From Paracyclopina nana (taxonomy: Eukaryota; Arthropoda; Copepoda; Cyclopoida; Cyclopettidae), in contig JAGUCH010000004.1 in assembly GCA_019096065.1 (NCBI GenBank), positions 6,944,001 through 7,008,000 of the forward strand: 64,000 nucleotides of DNA. The letters run 5' to 3'. Under the pieces are notes generated by a model that was not told the DNA's origin, searched no databases, and saw only the letters and a list, made by a program, of their open reading frames with translations. Each line of letters opens with the position of its first letter. Positions within the stretch are counted from its first letter, which is position 1. Position numbers and translations under genes: made by a program. Shown piece by piece: positions 12,090-26,100 of this stretch.

Positions 12090-12313
12090 TAGTTCAACTG
12101 TATTATAAGAGAGAGCGGCAATCTTGGGTAGCTGAGATCAATGCGAGCCCTCCAAAATTTGCAAAGGTCGAACTTATTTACTTGGCGAGGTGGAGTGACA
12201 GATTTCCTAAAAATTGCGCCACCTATGACTTCGACCAGAGTTTCGACCTTTGCAATCTGCTCAGCAATGTGCATTGCATGATTGCCGCTCTCTCTTATAA
12301 TAAAGTTGAACTA
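12090..12313. mobile_element. Fold-back element (palindromic MITE), 224 bp
   Basis: The ends are inverted copies over about 34 bp with one mismatch (TAGTTCAACTG... against ...AAGTTGAACTA; both arms contain TTATAAGAGAGAGCGGCAATC or its complement). A second inner inverted pair (TTTGCAAAGGTCGAA and its complement) makes most of the element self-complementary. It is flanked by an 8-bp direct repeat, GATGTGAC, at 12082-12089 and 12314-12321. The 8-bp duplication fits a hAT-type mechanism, though TAG ends are less typical than CAG ends. Confidence 0.8.
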
Positions 12314-12321
12314 GATGTGAC

Positions 12322-14123
12322 TCATGATCCAAAATTCCTTGACTTTCATGAATCTGACTCAAAATGGTACCATTCTGTTCCTTGAATCAATCGTACTGTT
12401 ACAAGCTCAAAAAGAGAGCTCTATTTGTCATTTCTTCCATACAATTCTAGAAAACGTTTTGTTTACTTTTTGTTAGAAGCGCTATTTTTTTTCCGCAATT
12501 GCTACGCACGCTTACACGCACGCCAAAGATCCAAAAATTCAGCACCATCTATTGCATTTTGTCTGTCTTTTGCTCCCTATAGGAAGTCGAATCCTAGTTT
12601 TTCGCATTTTTGGGATGCCGGCTGAGCTAACGTGACGTTTTAAGCGCGTGAGCGGAGTTAGCCAGTTTTCGTTAGAGCTACAAGAAGTGAACTAAAATAA
12701 GTGGTCTAAAAGAGCCAACTTTCTCTTATGAAAAAGCCACTTTTTCAGCAATTGTCATTCAAGTAGCACTTTTAATTGGTGCTTTACTTGCCCAAAAGCA
12801 AGCCCGAAGGCCAGCCTAACTTTCACCAAAAAATTGAATTTCAAGCAAAATAAGGCTCAAAATATGGTACAATGGTAATATAATTTGTTGTTTTTACTCC
12901 AAGACACCAGCTTAGATAGCAAAAATCCCACCTTTCAGAAAATAATTAAGAGAAAATGCTATAAAACTGTTTTGGGATGCCCAACGTAAGGAGTGATCGG
13001 GCATCCAAAATGTTCTCTTTGTTGCCGGTAGGATAGATATGAACATGTTTACTGTTTCCTATAGCAAGCAACAAATCAGCTTTATCAAGGATTCAAAATT
13101 CCGCAAGGTGGCGACACTGTATTTTTTAAAGGGGGCAGGTTGCTCGCTATGCTATGGTGATAACGAAATTTTGGTCTGTGTCGTATACAGTGAATACTGA
13201 AGAAAAACTTCATTTTTCGACTTCAAATCAGCATATGGATAAGGTGAGCTCAATTAGGCCTAAAATAAATTGCCTTAAAAAGCATATTTTTGAATCTTGA
13301 GCCAAATAAATCCCCTCACCACAAGCGACCCCTAAAAGCTCTTGTACCGAACAACATTTGTCTTTCTTGCTATAAGCCATTGGAGGGACAAACTTTTTCG
13401 CTAGATGGCGCTTTTAGGGCAAGTATATTTGGAAAAACTGTCGCGCGCGAAACTTGTCACGTGATCACGGGCGGCAATTTCATTGGCTGATCAGCGGAGC
13501 CAGGTTAGAAAAATATGGTTTCAGTAATGAAAAGCTTGGAGATTTGCGTGAGTTGCATCTGGTTTTATGGCTTGAAAGTGTGCCATTTTATCCGTAGATT
13601 ATGTCGTATTAATAAAGTTTTCAGAATTAGTGCACCAAAAGCCAAAAAATAGCCCATTAGTGATCTCCTATGTAGTGTAGCCATGTCAAATGTACTGGGC
13701 AAAGTTGCCGGGCTAGATGGCGCATGGAATCTAGCGACTTTACGCCTTTGGCTTATAGGCACCAATTAATTAATTCACTTTTTGTCATGGCTGAACTTCG
13801 TAACAATGCAGTTATAAGTTAGTGACAGGCGCACAAATTGCTTTTTGGAGGGTCTGAAGTAAATAAGTAAAATAAATTTGCCTTAAAAGCCATAGAGAAA
13901 ATGACAATGATTGACACCACTAAAAAGGTCTCAGTGTAGCTTGCTACCAAGGCCACGCAAAAAATCGAGTGATAATATAGGTGAAAATGTATGATTGATT
14001 GATTAAGCTATTTTCTGAACTTAAAGCCTAAAGATGGAGTGAATTTATTATTAGATGGCATATTTTTTTGTTTTTGGTATTAACTAAGAAGTAAAAATCA
14101 TTTATTTAGAAAAGGAGCATTTT
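12322..14123. other. Intergenic, repeat-like, no gene seen
   Basis: AT-rich sequence with scattered short ORFs of no coding character. A small hairpin lies at 12970-13010 (TTTTGGGATGCCC against GGGCATCCAAAA). CG-rich islets occur near 12500-12530, 12620-12660 and 13440-13480. No splice-linked exons, tRNA or rRNA were identified. Confidence 0.35.
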
Positions 14124-17100
14124 TCATAGGTACTTTCTAAAGAAGCAAATCATCAAGTTGAGGGCCTTGGCTTGATCCCTGGCTACCAAAGGATCAACTT
14201 TTTCATCTCCTCTAGTTGTCCATCCATGTGTCATCTCAGGAAATTCTACAATTTCCAAAGCATCTTGCAAAATTTGCTTGGCAAGTCCACCTTGCTTTAC
14301 ATTGGGATCATCATTGCTTGCTGGCATGAATAGTTGAGGACATTTCACATTCTTCAACAATTCTTCTTCAGACTACAGAAATATTTATTTCAATTCATGA
14401 AATTAAAACTGGCGTCAGTACTTACTGGTGATCACCGTCTTCTTCCTCTCCAGATGCCGAAGCCTCCACCAGACGTCGATGCAAGACCGCAAGGATTGAG
14501 TGCTGGTCACGCAACCTCCACCTATATGTTTGATTTTTGTTTATGCATCTCATTACTAAGTTTACCGCCATCATTGAATAAAGCAGGCCTTTTTATAAAG
14601 TATCATATATTTTGCGATTATGGTCTTTATTGAGCCTTCCAAGTAGTATGAACAAGTGCAAGTGACTGAAGACATCATTGTGATTCATCGATAGCTTTGT
14701 CCACGCGTTCATCTCACCGAGTATTTGCTTACCTGCAAAGCAAAGATATCATGGCTATTATCAAGAACTGGCGCCGGCAACGTGGGGCCCGATAACTTCG
14801 CAAGCTAAAAAGCACCCGCTGGACAGCTTCACTATCGTGCCCAGACAAAGTCCAGAGCTGGATTGTTGTCAAAATCCATGTCAGAAGACACCCCAAATTC
14901 ATCGTTAAGAAGAAGCCTTCGTATCAAAGGCCTACCCCCTAGTGCAGAAAGAGAGGTGATCACCAAACTGACTGCAGCTAATCAGAGTGGGCAACACACT
15001 CCAAGACTTCCAAGCCAAGCCGTCAATCCCAGGCAGTTGGCTTACGGCAACATCGAGGAGTGGGATTTTTCGTTTGCCTTGGCGGACGTAACGGTGCAGC
15101 ATCGAAGCACCCCCTCAGCCAAAACACCGCTCCCAGTGATCCCGGAGGGCAATACGCCGAGCGGCCAGTTACAGCGAGGCCTCAACTTGGACGGAAACCA
15201 CACTTCCCCCAGCCCGAGTGCCAGCGAGAAAGGCCCAGCTCAAGTAAGTCCCCACATCACTATAATAGGTGGTGACGACGATTCTAGCAGTGACAATCGT
15301 CCCGACACCATGGCAGACAATCAGCCCCCCAATCAAGATCGTCCCAATCCGGATGGCCCACCGCCAGGGGGAGACAAAGGCAAGAAGAAACCCCCAGTTG
15401 TCCACAGCCCCAACAACGCAGACTTGGCCAAGGCTGGATATTCCCAGCTTACGAGCTTGCACAAGGAAGCTTCAGCCCAGTGCAGGCAGCTGAGGAGCAA
15501 CATCAGGAGCTGGGAAAGTGGCACTCTAGCCCCATGTGAACAGTACATTGAGAGCTCCATTGCTGCGCTTCAAGATGCCAAGAAGAACTTGGTGGCTCAG
15601 CATAATCTCATGTATCAGTATGGCAATGTCTGCCCAGAAGAATACTTCCGTAATAAGACTTCGTACGATCAAGAAATCAATGCAGTCTCCAATTTGATCG
15701 TCAAATTAAAAGGATGGGCTAAGTCTCTGAAGAAAGGCCACACCCCAGAAGATGGCCCAGGTGGAAAGCAACCCATCAAGTCTGTGCAGCAGCAAATGGC
15801 TACCGCAGGCAGTCAGAAAACCCCAAGGCCCATGCCCACTTATGACCCAACGAGTTCAGCTGATACATCTCCCAGCTATGCTTCCAATTTTGCCAAGGAG
15901 CTAAGCGCAACGGAGAAAAAGAAGAGAGCTGATCAGCAACCTGAAAACACTGATTTGATTGTGTTGGATGAGACGTATGTGGATCCCCATGCGAGCACAG
16001 TTGGTCCAAGTTCCAAGAAATCAAGCAAAAAGAAAAAGAAGTCCAAGAACAAGGACAACGATGGATCGACGACTGACACGTCCACTCCTAAGCCCAAGTC
16101 CATTCTTCGCCCTGAAAATGGCAATGGCCCACCTGCTCCTCACCCGGAGAATGTCAGTGGCCAACCTGCTCATCGCCCAGGACCACTTGCCCCTCGCCCT
16201 GAAGCTATCAACGTTCCACCCAAAGACAAGCCATCGCCACGACCCTTGCCGGAAGAAACTGAGTTGGAGCATACCAAAAAAGCCTTGAGAGAAAAGGCCG
16301 CTCGGCTTCAACTATCCCTTGACAAGAGGGAAAGCTCACAGCAAGTTCTGGGAGCAATTGCGGCGTTAGAGGCCAACCTGGTCATCTACAGTCAACAATG
16401 GGAGGAATTGCTTGATGTCTGCCCGGATGCAGCGGTTAATTATGACAGGTATGAGTTTGACTTCCAGGCAATCCTAAAGTCAGCGAAAGAAGCAGTGGGG
16501 CTTATCATCACACAAGAAAACATCTTGAGCGCCAATATGAGCAAGATCGTCAACCCCAGCTTGTTCAAGCCCAACCCCAACCAAAAGTACAAGTACTCGC
16601 CCTCAGAAGCGGAAAGAATCCAATACACAAGGGAGGGTGCGAAGCTTGTATGGATACCTGGTACTGACATGTATCGTAAAGCTGGCAGCGTTCCCAATGA
16701 ACATGGGGCCGGAGGAGGAGATCCACCATCTGATCCAGACTCGTCAGATTCGAGTTCGGATTCGTCATCCTCAGATGACTGGGATTCTGGAGACAGGAAA
16801 AAGAAAAAGAAACGCAAGGATTCCTCCAGCTCGGATGACAATGGCGATCGCCGAAAGAAGAAGAAGTCCAAAAAGAAATCCAAGAAGAAGAAAAAGAAGG
16901 GTTCTTCTTCATCTGATCCGAGTGACTCGGACGGAACATTTTGGAACTCGGACTCTTCTGAAGATGGTGAACACCACAAGAAAAAGAAGAAAAAGAGCCG
17001 CACTCCATCTGAAACGTCTTCTACGCGCTCATCCTCCTCCAAAAGCCGTCCCAAGCATCGTGCAGTCAAGCTTGAAAATATCAAGATGCCATCGTTCAAG

Positions 17101-20100
17101 ATTGAGTCGGAGTACTTCAACTTCAGGGAAAAGTTCAAGTTATTCGTCCACAAGGAAAAGCAGCTAGGATATCCTGAAAAGTACATCAGGCTATGCGAAG
17201 CGTGCGAAGGAGGCCCAGGAGCAACTTTTGTGAGCAACCAAGAAAGGAACAAAAGGGGCTACTATCGCGCGCTCAAGAAGCTCGATCGAGAATTTTATAA
17301 TAAGGAGAGGCTACTGGATCATGCCACCATCACTCTCCAGAACATGCCCCCCATAGATATAAAGAAAAAGGACACCATTTTCACTGTCAGAGAGCACTTG
17401 AATGTCTTCATGTCCCACCTCCGAAGCTGCACTCGAGGGAAGATGACAAGTGGCGAGCGCCAAGCATACGCTACCATGGCACTCCAAAACATATCCTTCA
17501 CAGACAACACCAGAGACCACGTCATCACCTTCTTAACTGGCATGGGTGAAAAGAGGTTCACCATCAAGCTCTTTGACAAGTGGGCGTCCAGCTTGATGCA
17601 CCACCATTATGCTGCCAAGCCTCTCGTGTCAGTCCAGACCCTGTCAAACCCCAAGCCAGCTGCTGCAGCCCCGATGAAGAAGTACGAAGATTACAAACCT
17701 TCGTTCTCAAAGGGCAACTTTTCAAACTTCAACAAATTTGCGTTCTCCACTACTGTGGCTGACGAAGAAGATGATCCTACTTACCAGCCCTCAGAAGGTG
17801 AAGAGGCGGCTGCCATCAATTCAGTGCTGTTCAGCGTTGTAGGCCAGGATGACCAACTGACCTTCCTACTTTGCCCATTATGCCAGGGTGAACACCAAAT
17901 TCCAGAATGCCAAAAGTTCCGGAATGCAGCTGACACTGACAAATATCATCTGGTCAAAAGCAGTGGAGCATGCTTTAGATGCATGAGGGGGCGTCATAGA
18001 CGACCAAATTGCAACAAGAAATGGACTTGTTCAAAATGCGGCTCAGCGGATCACAATTCGTGGTTGCACAAAGCAATGGAAGAGCTTACCAGATCTCGTG
18101 CTGGACCCAGCAAGGAAGCTCTGGCAAGGGGGGAGATCTCCACCCAATCCAGCGCAGAATTGCTCCAGCAACTCAAGAAGCAGCAGCAAGAAATGGAGGA
18201 ATTTAAAAAGCAAGTGGCAGCCTTGTCATTGCAACACAACTCCAAATCAGTGGCAGCTACTTCGACAGCTGTTTCACCGCCCCAAGAAAACTCGACCCAA
18301 GTAAAAAACTAATCCATAGGCACATGGCCAATGCAAGTAAACGTGTAAGCCATGTAGCCATCAGTGAATCGGGGACCAAGTTTCAACGTGAGTGCCAATC
18401 AATCTCAGCTGGTCCCAAAGACAAAGTGACAGTTTTGCTCAACAATGTGTTGCTCATCACGCAAAGCCTCCAGTTGGCCAAAACATCAGCCTTGGTGTCG
18501 TCCACATTGTTTGGGTGCGAGCAGTCGTTGCTTCCAACAGCCCAAAAAGTGTTGTTTCCCATCGTGCCTGTCAAATTATCCAATCCGGATTGCCCTGAAA
18601 AACAGTTAATCGTGAATGCGTTTCAAGACACTGGAAGTGAGCTAACTTTTGTTACAGAAAGAGTGCAGAAAGAACTGGGGTTGTCAGGCACCAAAGACAA
18701 TCAAACGCTGCAGTTTGTGGGGGCGAACGCCAAGGTTAAAAGCCTCAAAGTGATAGTGAACATAACTACTCTCACTCCAGGGCAAAGCCCCAGTCAGTAC
18801 TCAGTGCAAGCTAACACCTTGGCCCAACTCCAGCCAGACATGAAGCTGCCTCCAGTGCAATTGTTGCAGCAACACTATCCATACTTGAAACAGTGTGAGT
18901 TTGCGGCGTTCGCCCACGGTGCTCCTGAAATGCTAGTGGGGCAAGACAATTTTGACCTCATATGCAGTCTCAAAACAATCATGGGACCAAATCAGACTGA
19001 CCCAGTGCTACAATACACCAGGTTAGGGCCAACTGTTCACTATGCCGAAAAACCTTTTATGAAAAAAGTGTATAGTGCCATCGCCAAGTCATGCAGTGAG
19101 AAATGTGATCACGAAGGACCATATGAGGCTTTAAAAGTACTGTATGAACTAGAAAAGTACCCAGAAGACTTTAAGAAGCCCATGAGTGTCAGTGAAAAGC
19201 GAGCCATGGACATATTGGCTCAAACAGTGCGATTGCCTGATGGAAGTTATGAGGTGCCAAGTTTGTGGAAAGCTGAAGAGCCAAATTTTCAGTCCAACTA
19301 TAATGAAGTGTTGCTGGACACTCAAAAACTGGAGACCAGACTCAAAAAGTCAAACCCACAAGCTTATGATAAGGCGAGCGCCGAAGTCAAGCAATGGCTG
19401 GACTTGGGTTTTATTCGCAAATTAGACCCAAACCAAGAGCAAGTCAACGCAAAGCATTGCAGGTTTCTCAATTGGCTTTTTGTCAATAGGCTTGACAAGC
19501 CGTCCATGCCGGTCAGGATAGTGTTTGATGGCACCAGGAAGTCGAGCGATGGAAAGTCATTAAATGACGCATTAATGGCTGGTCCCAAATTACAAACTGA
19601 GTGCTATGACATTGTGCTGTTGGCCAGAGAAAATCCAGTGTGTTTCACCGCTGACATCTCAAAGATGTACTTGAGATTCAAGCTCAAGCCGTGCGATCGC
19701 AAATATCATCGATTCATTTGGCAGGATGACACGTATGAGTTCATCTCGGTCCCCTTTGGCACCACGGCAGCTCCTTGCATGGCAATTTATTGCTTGCAGA
19801 AGCACGCAGAGCAGTACAAAGACTCGATGCCCAAGGCTTATGACATCATCAAGCGATCGCTTTACGTTGATGATTTGATCACCTCTGTTGAGAGCAAGGA
19901 AGAGTTCCAAGAAATCTCAGTACAACTGCTCGAAATCATGGATGCCGCTCGGCTGCCTTTGCGCAAGTGGACTTGCTCAGACCCCACAGCCTTGGAGCAC
20001 ATCAATCCGGAATGGAGAGCTTCAAAGTACCACCTCAAGGAAGAAGACTCTGACACTACCAAAGCACTGGGAATGGTCCTGGAACAGAGTGATGACACGA

Positions 20101-23100
20101 TAATTTTTCAAAAGCCATCTTATGAGCCGTTTGCTAATGAGCCTCTAACTTTGAGAGCCATGGTCAAATACGCCCCTCGACTGTTTGACATCATCGGCTT
20201 GATCAATCCAGTGATGCTGCCAGCCAAACTACTCATTCAGGCAACTTGTGCGCTCCGCCCAATCTTCAACACTACTTGGGACACCAACTTGGAACAGATC
20301 AATAGTGAAGAGGTCAAGGAAATACTGAAGAGGTGGATGGCATTTGTCGATGATCTTGAAGATGTCAAGGACTTCAAAATCCAAAGAGCCGTTCGGCAAA
20401 AGCAAGCAACAAAAAGGTACATTCATGTATTTACAGATGCAAGCGATGTAGCTTACGCGGCGGCCGCCTATCTGGTATGCCATTATTTGGATGAAGAGCC
20501 GACATCGCATCTGATAACGTCCAGAATGAAGCTATGCCCTTTGAGTGCAACCAGATCCATACCTGAAAAAGAGCTGCTTGGCACAGTGCTTGGAGCCAGA
20601 ATGGCGAAGCATTTGTACAAATTGTACTCAAACATCGACGATGTATTCTTATGGACGGATTCGAGCGTGGTGCTGACCTGGATGGTCAAGCCAGCCCGGA
20701 CATGGAAGCAGTTTGTTGGCAGCCGTGTTTCTGAAATCTTTGAGTTGACTCATCAGTGGCAATGGAGGCATGTGAAAGGAACTGAGAATCCAAGTGACAA
20801 GGCCACTAGAGGAGTAAAGGCTTCTGAGCTGGCCAGCGATGAACTATGGTTCCATGGTCCATCCTTCATTCTGAAAAAGCCGGAAGAATTCCCAGAAAAT
20901 AACATCACACTCACTGACGATGACCGCGCATACACTGAAGCAACAATGAAAAAGTCGTTGATAAACTGGACCGTTGAAGCCAAGTTTGTCAAAGCGGGGG
21001 AAAATATTATACCTGAGCATCTACAGGTCACCAAGGACATGAGAGCGAGATGGAAGCATTGGAGAAAAATGGAAAATTTTCATTTGGACATTGTCAAGTA
21101 CCCATATTCAAAAATGATCACCAAGCTGGCCTTTCTTTACCGATGGAGAAACAAGGCCCTCAACAAGAAAAATGTCGTCATTGGCGATCGCCTTCCAAGC
21201 CCCTTGGAAAAAAGGTATGCCGAGAGCTTTCTAATGGGAATATTTCAGCAAAAAGAACACGCTGAAGAGCTTGACTTCTTGTATCGCAACAAGAAATGGC
21301 CCAAGATTTCGAAGCTGGCCTCGCTTAACATATTCATAGGCAAAGAAGGAGATCTCCGTATGAGGGGGCGAACTTATCGTGGCGAGCCAACCTGGATTGG
21401 GCGCAACAGGCTAGTAGTTCCGGATTGCCTGGCTGTACAGGTATGCAATCATGTTCATGAAAATTTGGGGCATGGATATGGGCCAGTGACTATGCTGTCG
21501 GCGTTGCAAATGAGATACTATGTCAGAGGTGCGAAAGGTATCTTTGAAAGTCTCACCAGAAGCTGCTGGCTATGCACGATCGCGAAGGCAAAAATTGTAA
21601 GGCAAGTAATGGCTCCCCTTCCAACCAACTATTTGCTGCCAGCCACGGAGATGTTCCCATTCAGAAGAGTTTCTCTGGACTACGCTGGCCCCTTTTCAGT
21701 CAAGTTTGGCAGGGGCAACTGGAAAGTTTGGGTGCTTATAGCCTTGTGCCAAGACACTAAGGCAATACATGCTGAGGTCACTCCTGACATGTCGGCGTTC
21801 GCCCTAAAAAACGCTTTGGACAGAATGACCTCGAGGACGGGAGTGCCACAACAAATACGTAGTGATCAAGGAGCAGGCTTGAAGAGAATTCGAATGGAGA
21901 TCAAAAACAACCCACGGCACACAGAACTTGTGCAAATGTTGGATAATATGGACTGGGCAGAAATAAGAAAAGTAGCGATGGACATTGGTGTTCAAGAATG
22001 GAGGCTGGCCCCGCCCTATGCGCCTAACTGCAATGGCCTCGCCGAGGCTGCCATAAAGAATTGGAAGCGTGCATTCTACAAAATTGTTGGAGAAGAGCTG
22101 CTTTCATACGATGAGTTCCAAACTTTAACAAAAAGAGCTGAAAGTATGGTGAACAGTCGGCCGATCGGCATGGTGGATGGCCACATCTTGACACCTAACC
22201 ACTTCCTCACGAGGGGGCCAGGTGGAGAGCTCATGCCCAGCATTGATCCAAAAGACATAGAGACTCTGCCAAAAAGATACGAAACAACAGAAAGATGTCT
22301 TCATCATCTATGGGAATTCTATGTTCAAGGTTGGCTTCATCGAATTCAAAAACTGCCCAAGTGGAGGGATTTTGTGCGATCGCTCAAAGTGCATGACCCT
22401 GTCGTCATTGTAGACCCAAGAAAGTTTGCCAAGAGAAACAACTGGAAGCTTGGAGTAGTCGAAAAAGTCTACACCAACGCCGATGGGCTTGTAAGGAGAG
22501 TCATAGTGAGATATGCGGTGACCATGAAAGACAAAAATGGCCAAGAGTATGTCTCCTTCCACTACAAAGAAAGGCCCATCCAGTTCCTCATTCCGCTGCC
22601 AATTCTAGAAGAAGAAGATCAGGCTGGGTTGGAGCCGCCAATCAAGATCAGAAAAAGCATTTTGCTTCAAGAGCCCTTACCTGGAGAGCTACCCTTCGAC
22701 GGCCCACCCACTGAAACAATCAAGCCCTCAGAAATTGTTGATGACTGGGACGATGATGAACCACTTGAAGAGGATGACGAGCCTGAAAAAAGTCTTTTCA
22801 TCCATCAACCCCAAAACCTGGATTTCATCCATGGTCCAATTGCCTCACGTACGAGAGCTCAACGGCGAACGCCACAGCCTCGGCCGTGACCCACGCATTT
22901 ATGAAGAAGATGAAGACCAATCGATCTACATCACCATGAATTCATTGTTATTATTTTTGTTATTGTTTTTATTTCGTGTGTTTGACGTCACGAGGCCGAG
23001 CGGCAAGCATCAAGGCGCCAAAATTCAAATTGGGTGCAAACGAGTAACGCTGCCGCTCAGCTCTCAACGTTGACACTCTCTTTTGCGCGTTTTTTGTTTA

Positions 23101-26100
23101 ATATAGAAAAAGTTTTCAGTGAAGTCACATCAAGGAAATAAAATTCTCGTGATCACAAGTTGACACGAACACCTTTAAAATTTCAAGAAGTGATCCCCTC
23201 ATAATTGTCGCCGTTCGGCAAGAGTCATCTGGTAACCCTGATACGTCTACCGACATTGGACAATTATTCCTCGTCAACAAACCCGTTCGGGAAAATAAAT
23301 AATTTTCCGACGCGACGGTTGAGACAAAACTCGCCAAATCACCACACTCTTCCGGTTCTTCACCCAATCCATCGTCAAATTCAAGTATTGATCAAAGTAT
23401 TTAAATTATGAGTGAATCGAAGGACAAGAGAGGCCGAGAGGCATCGCGATCGCCATCGCCCACCCCAGGAACATCAGGTAAAGCAATGAGTCATAGGGAG
23501 AAAGTGGGAAGCTCCAGGGCCGTGATTTCGGCGCCGATGACGCCCTTGATGGAAACTGATGAGTCCAGCAACGATAGCGTCCAAATTGTGGCATCAAAGA
23601 GGCAAAAAGTCTCGCAGTCAAGCGTGGAATGCTTGGGAGAAGCCGGGCCGAGGCCTGGGGCCTTTTATGGTGGAAATGTGGTCATTCGGAAGGCGAAGTC
23701 GAGCCAAAACCTGCTGGTTAAAGGCGAGAGAAAGCCAACTCCATTCCCGACCATGTCCACCGTCATGAAGGCTTCCAGTCTCAGAGCAGCGGCCAAAATT
23801 CCGTTGTTGCATCTACCATCTGACACCGACTCAGACGCCTCCATAGCCCATCGGCCACCTATCGCTGCCACGCCACCACCAGTCCAGGAATGGAATGAAT
23901 TGGCCTTGCCCATCAAAAGAAGGCCCCCCTTAGCGCAAAGGCTAACAATTAAGCCGCTCGGCAATGATCTCCGAACAAAACTCCAAGCAAGCCGACCCTT
24001 GACTCACCCTGGCCAACCTGACTTGAGACTAATTCTCCATCGTAAGAAAAATGCACCCTCTAATCGAACTGTCATATTTTCAGGCTCACTCGGCGATCGC
24101 CAACTGCGGGATGCTCCCGTGGAACGTGAGCGCCAATATATGCAAAATCTGCTCGATGTCCAACATGTCATCTTCTTTGATGAGGCCATGGCCATGGAGG
24201 AACGAAGGCTGCATGACTTGTATTGCAGAGGGACAACTGCTTTCTTGGCCGCCGCCGACACCTACGGACCCCGAGAAGAAGGAGAGGGCCTTGCCAGAAG
24301 TCGAAAGGCCCTTCAATACATTTTTAGGGACATTTATCGTCTCGTGGGCCTAGCAAGAGGACAGCCGCCGATTGGAGTCATGTCGGCTGCGCACCCGGAT
24401 CTTTACTTCAAGATCCTCGAATTCTTTCAAGATGAGCTCGCCGATTGGTCACCGCCACGCTTGCCCGACGAAGTCCTCCTGGACACCAGAATAGCCTGCA
24501 ACAAGACCCTTGACAGGTACACTTTTTTGGTTAAAAGGGCGCACGATGTCATGCTGGTCTGCACCAAGAACGCCCCTGAAGACCCCGACGAAGTGGCCAC
24601 AAGTGAGCTTGCCAGGGCGGTTGTGGAGCAAGCCGATCGGCAAAACCCTCAGGCGGAGTACCCAATGTTCCTCCACATCATGGAACAGATGACCAGAGAA
24701 AACGCTGATCAGCTTCAAGGCTTTTTGGCCTCAGCCATGTACCCGACTGAAGAGATGCTCAACCCGCCCGACAATCCTGAAGACAACATCGAGACACTCC
24801 TTTATACCCAAATTCCCCTCAACCCGACCAACTTGATCGAGGGAGTTCACGTGTGCCCACGCACACAGCACTTGCTGGACACCAACACCGTCTTCCGGAC
24901 TCAAAAGAAGTATGTCTTCCCCTTGTCGGCCAAGTGTGAGGTGGAGCCTTGCAAGATGGATCAATCAAAATGGACCTACAAAGATCTCAACCCAATGGAG
25001 TTCACCGATCAGTTGTGGGGCAACTATCAAGCAAGATTGGCCTCCATTGAAGCGGAATTGGGCAAAGGCCGCTTTGACTGTCGTCTGGATGGGAAAAATC
25101 CGGAGATTTATGTCTTCGACATCGAGTCAACCGAACAAGAATGGGAGGAGTTCATCACGCTGTCGGGCTTCATTGAAGACACGGCCATTTACCCGATCTG
25201 CTCCATTGCCTTCAACGCCTGGTGCCCATCGGCTTACGAAACGTTTGCCAACACGAAAAATGAGACGGAGAATGCATTCACCGCGTTCAAGATGGCCACC
25301 GTCACTGGCAAGATTTTAATGATCCAGTGCAACTACTTAGGCGAGAAGAGAAAGCTGGTCGGCAAACCCATTCCGGACGAGATCGCCGCCATCCTCGAGT
25401 CCAATGACATCATCAAGGTCGGCTTCAGTGTTGCAGGCGAGCCGCGGCTGAGAGCTCTTGGCATCAGAATGCAGAATTATGCCGACATGACACTCTTGAC
25501 GGTGCTGGCCTTCCCTCAATCAGACCACACTGGACAGCCCAAATCGCCTCACAATGTCCAAAATTCATTGGCCTTCGCCGCCTACAAGATGAAGTGCCCG
25601 GTGGTCCCCTTCACGAAGCTGGTGAGCAAGCCTGGCAAGCCAGACGCCAACAGAGGCCGACCGGCATACACCAACATGGTGATTGACCTCGAGGCCGCGG
25701 ACTTTGCTCGATGCTACGATAAGTGGACCAAAGAAATGAAGGCCTACAACAGAGTGCAAGTGTTCTTGCCGCTCGGCCTCACTTTTGGTCTCACCACCGC
25801 CTACATGCGGCAGCACAGCATTGACTCAAGAGCCAACAGTGTGCCTTATGCCTTATGGGTGCTCTATAGCATTGAAGGTTTTCCACGATATGGTGACTGG
25901 AAAAAACGAGAAGCAGCCTTCACTGCGGTGCCGTTCGGCTTAGGACAGCCCTTTGGGCCAACTGGATCAGTCGACATCACCAAGCCGAACCTGCTCACCT
26001 CCAATGCGCGGCCTTACACCAAATTCTTGCACCAGGGCCCCGCCATCATCAAGCCCATCATGAACCTCAGCAGGAAAATGGCCCTCGATCCTCATGGCCT

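Noticed and set aside
16440..17252. 270-aa minus-strand ORF rich in Phe and Ser
   Set aside because: It is the antisense of the Lys/Ser/Asp low-complexity part of gag.
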